The notes under the pieces are model-generated. The model worked only from the letters and a program-made list of their open reading frames with translations, searched no databases and was not told the origin of the DNA. Of a stretch of 64,000 bases of DNA, positions 9,236 to 17,311 are shown piece after piece. Position 1 is the stretch's first letter, and every line of letters begins with the position of its first letter. The stretch is from Oleisolibacter albus (GTDB lineage: Bacteria; Pseudomonadota; Alphaproteobacteria; Azospirillales; Azospirillaceae), in NCBI RefSeq assembly GCF_003336875.1, contig NZ_QGNJ01000006.1:238899-302898 (forward strand), written 5' to 3'. The translations under genes and the position numbers were made by a program.

Positions 9236-11325
9236 ATCCGGCCCGCCGCCTGCTGGCCGGCGCCCTGACCGCGCTGACGGTCCTGGCCCTGCCCCTTCCC
9301 GCCGCCCAGGCCCGCGACCCGCTGCTGATGCCGGGCAAGCAGACGCTGTTCCAGCGCGTGCTGGCCCGGCCCGGTCTGGTGCTGAAGCGCGCGCCCGGCG
9401 ACGGGCCGGGCGCGGCCCAGCCGGCCCTGACCCGCTTCTATGTCTATGACCGGCGCGAGGTCGCCGGCACGGAATGGCTGGAGGTGGGGCTGACGGCCAA
9501 GGGCAAGACCGACGGCTGGGTGCAGGCGGACATGACTCTGCCCTGGAAGCAGCAGCTGGCCCTGGCCTTCACCAATCCGGCCAACCGCGACCGCTCGCTG
9601 TTCTTCGCCCAGCGGGAGGATCTGGCCGGCCTGCTGGAGACGGACGACCCGGCCAAAGCCGTGGCGCCGCTGCGCAGCAAGATCCTGTCCGGCGGCAGCG
9701 ACCCCAAGGTGGTGGCCGTCGAGCCGGACACCTATGTGGACATCCGCGACAAGTTCTATCTGCTGCCGATCCTGGGGGTGGAGGAGACCTTCTCCGGCAG
9801 CGGGCACCGCGTGCGCCTGCTGGAGGTGGCCTCGGTCTCACGCAATGACCCGGCCGCGTCCCCCCAAGCGGGTACGGCCCAGGCGGGTGCCGCCCAATCC
9901 AGCACCCCGGCGGCCGGTGGCGCGCCGCAGGCCAGCCTGCTGCGCAACTTCTCGGCCTCCGTGGTCTTCGTCGTCGATACCACCATCTCCATGGGGCCGT
10001 ACATCGACCGCACCCGGCAGGCGGTGAAGACCATCTATGACAAGATCGGCAAGGCCGGGCTGGGGGATCAGGTCCGTTTCGGCATGGTGGGCTTCCGCTC
10101 CAGCCTGAAGGGTGCCCCACAGCTGGAATACACGGCCAAGCTGTTCGCCAACCCCGCCGAGGTCAAGGGTGGCGATGACTTCATGCAGCGCGTGGCCGAG
10201 GTCAAGGAGGCCACCGTGTCCAGCGCCCGCTTCAGCGAAGACGCCTATGCCGGCGTCATGACCGCGCTGACCGAGGTGCCCTGGGCCCAGTTCGGCGGGC
10301 GCTACATCGTGCTGATCACCGATGCCGGCGCCCTGCCGGGCAAGGACCCGCTGTCGGCCACCGGGCTGGATGCGGAACAGGTGCGGGCGGAGGCCGCCTA
10401 TCGCGGCGTGGCGCTCTATACGCTCCACCTGAAGACACCCAAGGGCAAGGACAACCACGCCGAGGCCGAGCAGCAGTACCGGGTGCTGAGCCAGCACAGC
10501 CTGTTGCCGACCCCGCTCTATTATGCCGTGGAAACCGGTGATGTCGGCAGGTTCGGCACGCTGGTGGATACGCTGGCCGACGCCCTGACCGAGAATGTCA
10601 AGGCCGCCGCCACCGGCCAGGCCGTGGCCGGCAGCGCCCAGACCGCAGCCGCCGGCTTCACCACCGCCTCCCCGCCGAAGGCGGCGCCGGCCAAACCGGA
10701 TCCAGCCAAGGCGGATCCGGGGAAAACGGACCCGGCGAAGGAAGATCCCGCCCAGCGCATGCGCCGCGAGGCCGCCCTGCTGGGCCATGCCATGCAGCTG
10801 GCCTATCTCGGCCGCACCGCCGGCACCCAGGCCCCGCCGCTGTTCAAGGCCTGGATCAGCGACCGCGATCTGGCGAAGCCGGACGTGGCCACCACCGAGG
10901 TGCGCGTGCTGCTGACGCGCAACCAGCTGAGCGACATGCAGTCGGTGCTGCAGAGCATCGCCAAGGCGGCGGAAGCCGCCCGGTTCGAGCCGGCCGAGTT
11001 CTTCAACAAGATGCGGTCGGCGGCGGCGGTGCTGGGGCGCGACCCCAACGCCATCAACGATCCCAAGGCCACCCGGCTGGCCGATCTGGGGCTGATGGGC
11101 GAGTATCTGGAGGACCTGCCCTATCAGAGCAAGGTGCTGCAGCTGGACCAGGAGACCTGGACGGCCTGGAGCATCGGCCAGCAGCAGGCCTTCATCGACG
11201 ACGTCAACCGCAAGCTCCGCCTCTATCAGGTCATGCATGACGATGTGGACCGCTGGGTGGCCCTGGACAATGGCGCCGACCCGGGGGAAAGCGTCTATCC
11301 CGTGCCGCTCGACCTGATGCCCTGA
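9232..11325 (+). CDS. Exported vWA-domain protein resembling the non-kinase part of PpkA
   Basis: 697 residues starting at the ATG that overlaps the previous stop; the open frame continues upstream but the signal peptide begins here (cleavage near AQA, residue 24). A segment beginning DPLLMPGKQTLFQRVL and an SH3-like stretch follow. From memory, this combination is typical of the periplasmic part of the type VI secretion kinase PpkA. A von Willebrand A domain spans about 240-430 with metal-site residues DTTIS (249-253). After an Ala/Lys/Pro-rich spacer comes a helical C-terminal region of about 200 residues. There is no kinase domain. The next genes are ABC ATPase, permease and SUMF1-like protein, the same company PpkA keeps in Pseudomonas. 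I infer a periplasmic sensing or scaffold protein; the ligand is unknown. Confidence 0.7.
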   Translation: MNPARRLLAGALTALTVLALPLPAAQARDPLLMPGKQTLFQRVLARPGLVLKRAPGDGPGAAQPALTRFYVYDRREVAGTEWLEVGLTAKGKTDGWVQADMTLPWKQQLALAFTNPANRDRSLFFAQREDLAGLLETDDPAKAVAPLRSKILSGGSDPKVVAVEPDTYVDIRDKFYLLPILGVEETFSGSGHRVRLLEVASVSRNDPAASPQAGTAQAGAAQSSTPAAGGAPQASLLRNFSASVVFVVDTTISMGPYIDRTRQAVKTIYDKIGKAGLGDQVRFGMVGFRSSLKGAPQLEYTAKLFANPAEVKGGDDFMQRVAEVKEATVSSARFSEDAYAGVMTALTEVPWAQFGGRYIVLITDAGALPGKDPLSATGLDAEQVRAEAAYRGVALYTLHLKTPKGKDNHAEAEQQYRVLSQHSLLPTPLYYAVETGDVGRFGTLVDTLADALTENVKAAATGQAVAGSAQTAAAGFTTASPPKAAPAKPDPAKADPGKTDPAKEDPAQRMRREAALLGHAMQLAYLGRTAGTQAPPLFKAWISDRDLAKPDVATTEVRVLLTRNQLSDMQSVLQSIAKAAEAARFEPAEFFNKMRSAAAVLGRDPNAINDPKATRLADLGLMGEYLEDLPYQSKVLQLDQETWTAWSIGQQQAFIDDVNRKLRLYQVMHDDVDRWVALDNGADPGESVYPVPLDLMP

Positions 11326-11338
11326 CGGACCGGGCGCC

Positions 11339-12054
<716 letters not shown>

Positions 12055-12055
<1 letters not shown>

Positions 12056-13302
12056 TGCCGGCGCCAACCCCGGTCCCGGTGCAGCCGTCGCTGCGCCATC
12101 CGCTGCGTCTGGCCGTGCTGCTGGCCCTGCGCGATGCCGCGCATGAATGGCGGATGACCCTGTGCCTGGTGGCCGGGCTGGTGGCGGTGCTGTCGCCGCT
12201 TCTGGTGCTGTTCGGGCTGAAATTCGGCATCGTCAGTGCCATGACCGACAAGCTGGTGGCCAATCCCCTGACGCGCGAGGTGCGGCTGGTCGGCAGCTAC
12301 AGCCTGGCGCCGGACTGGTTCACAACGCTGCGCGCCCGTCCCGACGTGGCCTTCGCCGTGCCCCGCACCCGCTCGCTGGCGGCGACGCTGGACGTGATGG
12401 ATGCCGGCGGGCGCGCCCTGCCGCCGCTGTCGATGCAGCCCACAGCCCCCGGCGACCCGCTGCTGGCCGGCCTGCCGCAGCCGGAGACGCCGCTGGATGT
12501 ACTGGTCAGCCGCCCGGTGGCCGATGCCCTGAACGTCCGCAGCGGCGACAGCATGGCGGCGCTGCTGTCGCGCCGCCTGCAGGAGCGGCAGGAGGTCCTG
12601 CGCCTGCGCCTGCGCATCGTCGGCGTGGTGCCGGAGGCGCAGGGCGGACGCAACACCGTCTTCGTGTCCCCGGACCTGCTGACGGCGGCGGAGCGCTACC
12701 GCAGCGGTTTCGCCGTGCCGTTCCTGGGGGCCGGGACCGGCGCCACGACGGGCGAGCTGCCCCCCTTCGCCAGCGCCCGCCTGTTCGCCCGCAGCCTGGA
12801 CGACGTGGCCGGTCTGGCCGGCTGGCTGCGCCAGCAGGGCTTCGAGGTGCAGACGGAGGCGGCGGAGATCGATCTGGTCCGCGCCGTCGACCGCGCCCTG
12901 TCGGTGCTGTTCGCCACGCTGGCGCTGATCGCGGTCGGCGGCTTCCTGGTGTCGCTGGCCGCCAGCCTGTGGGCCAATGTGGAGCGCAAGCGCCGCGATC
13001 TGGCCCTGCTGCGCCTTGTCGGCTTCCCGGTCACGGCGGTGTCACTGTTCCCGGCCACCCAGGCGGCGCTGGTGGCCGGCCTGGGCACCGGCCTGTCGCT
13101 GCTGCTGTTCCTGGGCGTCGCCGCCCTGCTGAACGCCGTGTTCGCCAGCGGCCTGCCCGCCGACACGCTGGTCTGCCGCCTGGCCCCGGTCCATGCGCTG
13201 CTGGCCCTGCTCTCCACCCTGCTCCTGGCTCTGACGGCCTCATTCATCGGAGGATTCCGTGCGATCACGATCGATCCGGCGGACAGTCTGCGCGATCTCT
13301 AG
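12055..13302 (+). CDS. FtsX-like ABC permease, TagS-like
   Basis: 415 residues. One N-terminal membrane segment (about 35-60) is followed by a periplasmic domain of about 200 residues, then three membrane segments in the C-terminal third (about 285-405). This is the MacB/LolC/FtsX topology. The periplasmic domain can receive or deliver mechanical signals in this superfamily. Translation is coupled to the ATPase by the TGATG overlap. The 3' end overlaps the next gene by 44 bases in another frame; the internal GGAGG at 13249-13253 is the ribosome site for that gene. By context it corresponds to TagS, the permease of the TagTS pair. The substrate, if any, is unknown. Confidence 0.78.
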
Positions 13303-14857
13303 GACGGGAGGCGTGCTGGCCCTGTGTCTGGCGGCCGCCCTGCCGGGCCTGACCGGTACGGCCGTGGCCGCGGGCTGGGAGGAGAAGCTCTACAACCCGG
13401 TGCCGCTGCCGGACGACGTGATCCTGCCGCTGCCCTGCGACGGGGCCATGGCCTTCCGCAAGGTGGTGGTGCCGTCGGGCGGCCCGCTGGACGATTATCA
13501 GGTGACCATCGGCGGCAGCGACGCGGCCCAGGGCTATGCCGAGGCGTCGCGGCAGGTGCAGATCGCCGGCAGCTTCGCCGACGGCAAGGCCAAGCGCTAC
13601 ATCCTGATGGCCAAGTACGAGGTCAGCGAGCTGCAGTACCAGGCCCTGACGGCGGAGACCTGTCCGACGCCGTCCATGAAGGGACGCATGGCCCAGGGCA
13701 GCGTCAGCTGGATCGACGCCGTCGCCTTCGCCGACAAATACAGCCTGTGGCTGCGCGCCCACGCCAAGGACAGGCTGCCGCATGACGGGGACGAGGCGGG
13801 CTTCGTCCGCCTGCCCACCGAAACGGAATGGGAGTTCGCGGCCCGCGGCGGCGGGGCCGTGTCGCCCGCGGATTTCCAGGAACGGCTGTTCCCCATGCCG
13901 GAGGGGCTGGGCGCCTATGTCTGGTATGGCGGCAGCCAGTCGGCCAACGGCAAGCCGCAGCTGACCGGGCTGCTGAAGCCCAACCCGCTGGGGCTGCACG
14001 ATATTCTGGGCAATCTCGACGAGATCGTGCTGGACCCGTTCCGCGCCAGCAAGCTGGGCCGGCTGCATGGGCAGGCCGGCGGCTTCGTGGTCCGCGGCGG
14101 CAATTACCTGACGGCGGAAGCCGATATCCGCAGCGCCTACCGGCAGGAGGTGCCCTATTACCAGGGCGAGGGTCCCCGCCGCGTCAAGACCACCGGCTTC
14201 CGTCTGGTGGTCGCCGGCCCGGTCATCACCTCGCCGGCCCGGCTGAAGGAGATCCAGGCGGCGTGGCAGGGGCTGGGCAGCGTGTCCAAGGCCGACGCCG
14301 TCAAACCCGATCCCCTGGCCGGAAAGGCGGCGGAGGACCCGATCGACGAGCTGGGCATCATCACCAAGGCGGCGGAAAGCCCGGCCATGAAGGCGCGGCT
14401 GGAGAAGCTGGGGCTGACCCTGCGCCAGAACATCGCCGAGCGCGACGAGCAGCGCGACCGCTCGGCCCGCACCACCCTGCGCCTGGGCGCCTTCCTGGGC
14501 CAGAAGCTGCGCGACGACGGCCATGCCGTGGCCGGCCTGCGCGACATCGTCAAACGCCGGCAGGCCAGCGCCCCGGACGAGGAGCGCACCCGCAGCATGG
14601 CCGAGCAGCTGAAGACCGACGAGGCGGCCCTGACCGACAACCTGAAATACTACGCCGACACGGTGATCGGCACGGCCGGCAACTATTCCGCCGACACCAT
14701 CGCCAAACAGGCAGAAATCCTGACAGTCGAACTGAACAGTCTTGGTTTGTCCTCGCTGGTGCCGCTGCTGAAGAAGCATATCGAGCACATCAGCAGATAC
14801 CAGAAGGACGGAAAGGTCAGCCGCAGCCAGTGGCTGGATGATTGGTCCAAGTTCTAA
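13259..14857 (+). CDS. Periplasmic SUMF1/FGE-fold protein, TagR-like
   Basis: 532 residues with a GTG start at 13259, five bases after GGAGG inside the upstream gene. A signal peptide with cleavage near AVAA (residue 38) follows. Residues about 75-320 form a formylglycine-generating-enzyme (SUMF1) fold. This is seen from KYEVSELQYQAL, RLPTETEWEFAARGG, NPLGLHDILGNLDEIV and RGGNYLTAEADIRSAYR in the right order. The cysteines that FGE uses for catalysis in and after the RGG strand are absent, so it is probably a binding protein. The C-terminal 200 residues are helical. In type VI loci, TagR is a periplasmic SUMF1-fold protein acting upstream of PpkA, and this gene sits next to a TagST-like pair in the same way. 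It may be an activator that binds the vWA protein; this is inference. Confidence 0.75.
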   Translation: MRSRSIRRTVCAISRTGGVLALCLAAALPGLTGTAVAAGWEEKLYNPVPLPDDVILPLPCDGAMAFRKVVVPSGGPLDDYQVTIGGSDAAQGYAEASRQVQIAGSFADGKAKRYILMAKYEVSELQYQALTAETCPTPSMKGRMAQGSVSWIDAVAFADKYSLWLRAHAKDRLPHDGDEAGFVRLPTETEWEFAARGGGAVSPADFQERLFPMPEGLGAYVWYGGSQSANGKPQLTGLLKPNPLGLHDILGNLDEIVLDPFRASKLGRLHGQAGGFVVRGGNYLTAEADIRSAYRQEVPYYQGEGPRRVKTTGFRLVVAGPVITSPARLKEIQAAWQGLGSVSKADAVKPDPLAGKAAEDPIDELGIITKAAESPAMKARLEKLGLTLRQNIAERDEQRDRSARTTLRLGAFLGQKLRDDGHAVAGLRDIVKRRQASAPDEERTRSMAEQLKTDEAALTDNLKYYADTVIGTAGNYSADTIAKQAEILTVELNSLGLSSLVPLLKKHIEHISRYQKDGKVSRSQWLDDWSKF

Positions 14858-14886
14858 ATACTCACGCGGAGATGGGGGAGATTATC

Positions 14887-15597
14887 ATGACGCTTTCCAA
14901 GGGGTACCGCGCCATCGCCACCGCGGTGACAGCCAGCTTCCTGCTGACAGCCTGCGCCACCACCAGCGGCGATCCGGGCCGGCCGCTGACACCGCAGGAG
15001 CAGGCCCTGCGTGAGCAGGCCAAGAACTATGAATCCACCGTGGTCGAGGGCGCCCTGCTGGGCGCGCTGGCCGGCGGTCTGATCGCCGCCGCCTCCGGTG
15101 GGAACAAGAAGGATGTGGCCATCGGTGTGGCCGCGGGGGCGGGTGTCGGCGCCGTGGCCGGCAACTACATCGCCAAGAAGAAGCAACAATATGCCACGGC
15201 CGAAGCCCAGTACAATTCCATGATCGCCGACGTCCAGACGGAGAATGCCCGCCTGGCCGACCTGTCCGACAATGCCCGCCAGGTCATCGCCAGCGACATG
15301 AAGGAGATGGAGCGGATCGACGGCCAGATCGCCGCCGGCACCCTGTCGGTGGCCGACGCCAAGCGCCAGATGGCGGCGGTGGACAGCAACCGCAAGGTGC
15401 TGCTGGCCACCCTCGACGGGCTGAAGAAGAAGGAGGAGGACCTGCAGGAGATCCAGAAGCAGGCCGCCGCCCTGGGCAACAAGGCCCAGCAGCAGCAGAT
15501 GGACAAGGAAATGCAGGCCCTGCGCACGCAGATCGCGGCGCTCCAGGGCGAGGTGGACACGCTGGTGCAGCGCCGCAAGGTCTCCCGCGTCGGCTGA
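14887..15597 (+). CDS. Glycine-zipper coiled-coil lipoprotein (TagQ position)
   Basis: 236 residues from the ATG at 14887, which has a GGGGGAG upstream; an earlier in-frame GTG at 14842 would spoil the signal peptide. A lipoprotein signal ends LLTAC, and the residue after Cys is Ala, which favours outer-membrane sorting. Residues about 45-100 form a glycine-zipper region (GALLGALAGGLIAAASGG) like those of SlyB/TraT-type proteins. The rest is a long amphipathic coiled coil rich in Gln, Lys and Glu. The gene lies where tagQ (an outer-membrane lipoprotein) would be if the TagQRST order were mirrored, but the sequence does not let me say it is homologous. It may link the outer membrane to the periplasmic parts of this system. 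Confidence 0.65.
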   Translation: MTLSKGYRAIATAVTASFLLTACATTSGDPGRPLTPQEQALREQAKNYESTVVEGALLGALAGGLIAAASGGNKKDVAIGVAAGAGVGAVAGNYIAKKKQQYATAEAQYNSMIADVQTENARLADLSDNARQVIASDMKEMERIDGQIAAGTLSVADAKRQMAAVDSNRKVLLATLDGLKKKEEDLQEIQKQAAALGNKAQQQQMDKEMQALRTQIAALQGEVDTLVQRRKVSRVG

Positions 15598-15608
15598 GGA
15601 AACAGACC

Positions 15609-16106
15609 ATGACCAGCATGACACAAATGACGCGCGTCGGCGCGATCCTGGCCGCCAGCCTGCTGCTGTCGGCCTGCCAGACCGATGCCGACCCGTCCAA
15701 GGGCGGCTTCCTGTCCGGCGTCCAGGGCATCACCTCCGGCGGCTATGAGCAGCGGCTGCAGGACAAGCAGCAATCGCTGGAGAACGCCCAGGACCAGCAG
15801 GTGCAGCGCCAGCGTGAGGTCGAACGCCTGACGGCGCAGCAGCAGGCCGTGGCGCGCCAGCGCACCCAGGCCGAGCAGAAGCTGGCCGCCCTGAACAGCG
15901 ACCTGGACAAGGCGCAGGCCAAGCTGAGCACGGCGCGCAAGGACACCAGCAAGCTGAAGCAGCAGGTGGAGAGCCTGAAGAAGCGCATCGCCCTGGCCGA
16001 GCAGAATCCGTACCTGGATGACGGGGAGAAGGCGCGGCAGCTGGAGACTCTGCGCAAGGAGAAGGAAGCGCTGGAGCAGGAGGTGGACCTGGCCGTCAAG
16101 CGCTGA
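15609..16106 (+). CDS. Small coiled-coil lipoprotein
   Basis: 165 residues starting 11 bases after the previous gene. The lipoprotein signal ends LLSAC with Gln after the cysteine, consistent with the outer membrane. After about 30 residues nearly the whole mature protein is one continuous coiled coil (about 45-160) rich in Gln, Glu, Lys and Arg, with no aromatic core. It resembles the coiled-coil part of the preceding lipoprotein in composition. The two may form a heteromeric coiled coil in the periplasm. I do not recognise a family. An alternative in-frame ATG six codons downstream (MTRVGAIL) would also give a valid lipoprotein signal. Confidence 0.6.
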   Translation: MTSMTQMTRVGAILAASLLLSACQTDADPSKGGFLSGVQGITSGGYEQRLQDKQQSLENAQDQQVQRQREVERLTAQQQAVARQRTQAEQKLAALNSDLDKAQAKLSTARKDTSKLKQQVESLKKRIALAEQNPYLDDGEKARQLETLRKEKEALEQEVDLAVKR

Positions 16107-16128
16107 CGGCCGGGCAACCGGCAGGGGC

Positions 16129-16162
16129 GTCCGTCCGGCCCGGAGCGCGGGAGCGGACGGAC
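16129..16162 (+). terminator. Weak stem-loop between lipoprotein and protease genes
   Basis: GTCCGTCC at 16129-16136 pairs with GGACGGAC at 16155-16162 around an 18-base loop that can fold further. A T-rich stretch (GCTTTGGCTTTGTTG) follows within 20 bases. It may attenuate read-through into the protease gene rather than stop it fully. Confidence 0.35.
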
Positions 16163-16197
16163 CCTCCGCTTTGGCTTTGTTGTGCGGGGAGCGGGTG

Positions 16198-17256
16198 ATG
16201 CGGCAGGGGTTGATCGGGCAGCGGTTCGGACGGTGGTTCAGGCAGCGGTGGGGCAGCGCAACGGCCTTTGGCGTCCTTGCCCTGGCGGTCTCGCTGGCCG
16301 GCACCGCCTGGGGCCAGCCGGCCCCCGATGCGGCCGCGAAACAGGCGCGGATCGAGGCGTTGCGCGCCATGCTGGACCGCGACATCTGCCAGAACCGCGC
16401 CGAGGCGGAGGCCCTTCTGGCCGCCGGGGCGCCCCCCGCGCCGACAACGCCGCCCGGCAGCGCGCCGGCCAAGCCGGTCGCGGCGGAGGTGGCACCAGCG
16501 GGCATGCCCCCGGCCCCGTCGCCGGACAAGACCGGAACGGCGACCGAGGCGGCCAAGCCGGAGCCGGACACACCACGCCGGCTGTCACGCGCCGCGTTGG
16601 TGGAGCGGCTGAAAGCCGCCGTGGTGCTGGTGATCGCCGGGGAGGACAGCGGGTCCGGCTTCTTCATCAGTCCCACACTGATCCTGACCAACTATCATGT
16701 CATCGAGAAGGCCAAGGACGGGACGGTCATCGTGGTCGGGCGCGGGACCAACACGCCGCGCCGCGCCCGCATCGTGGCCATGGCGCCGACCTCCGCCCAG
16801 AATCAGCGGGACTATGCCGTCCTGGAAATCGAGGGCCCCGGTGCCGCTGTCACCCTGGGCCTCAGTGGCTTCTCCAGCGAATTGGACGATGTGGTGGCCG
16901 CCGGCTATCCGGGGCTGCTTCTGGCCAACGACCAGAATTTCACCGCGCTGATCGGCGGGGATCTGACGGCGCTGCCGGAACTGGCCTTTTCCCAGGGGCA
17001 GGTCATGGCCCGCCAGAACAGCGGCCGGGGCGTGATGACCCTGGCCCATTCCGCCGCCATTTCCGGCGGCAACAGCGGCGGGCCGCTGGTGGATGCCTGT
17101 GGCAACGTCATCGGCATCAACAGCTTCATCAATGTCTCGGTCGAACAGGCATCCCGCGCCGGCTTCGCCCTGGCGGCCACGGATGTCATGGATTTCCTGG
17201 GCGAGCGCGGGGTTGGCTTCACCCGTATCGGCCAGCCCTGCCCGGCCGCGAATTGA
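16198..17256 (+). CDS. Periplasmic trypsin-like serine protease
   Basis: 352 residues from the ATG at 16198 (a GTG immediately before it is also possible). An N-terminal signal peptide (cleavage near AWGQ, about residue 40) is followed by an Ala/Pro-rich linker to about 120. The chymotrypsin-fold protease domain has the whole catalytic triad: H167 in TNYHVIE, D205 in QRDYAVLEI and S293 in SGGNSGGPL. There is no PDZ domain, so it is not a classical DegP. Earlier genes lie on the same strand, but an 91-base gap with a possible stem-loop separates it from the lipoprotein, so it may be partly independent. A role in processing or activating the periplasmic components of the upstream system is plausible but not shown. 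Confidence 0.75.
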   Translation: MRQGLIGQRFGRWFRQRWGSATAFGVLALAVSLAGTAWGQPAPDAAAKQARIEALRAMLDRDICQNRAEAEALLAAGAPPAPTTPPGSAPAKPVAAEVAPAGMPPAPSPDKTGTATEAAKPEPDTPRRLSRAALVERLKAAVVLVIAGEDSGSGFFISPTLILTNYHVIEKAKDGTVIVVGRGTNTPRRARIVAMAPTSAQNQRDYAVLEIEGPGAAVTLGLSGFSSELDDVVAAGYPGLLLANDQNFTALIGGDLTALPELAFSQGQVMARQNSGRGVMTLAHSAAISGGNSGGPLVDACGNVIGINSFINVSVEQASRAGFALAATDVMDFLGERGVGFTRIGQPCPAAN

Positions 17257-17276
17257 AACCGCGACTGGCCCGAGAA

Positions 17277-17304
17277 GCCCGGTGATCGACCACGATCACC
17301 GGGC
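17277..17304. terminator. Bidirectional hairpin between convergent genes
   Basis: GCCCGGTGATC pairs perfectly with GATCACCGGGC around a six-base loop. It lies between the stop of the protease gene and the stop of metE on the other strand. There is no clear T-run on either side, so the strength is uncertain. Confidence 0.6.
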
Positions 17305-17311
17305 CTTGGGA

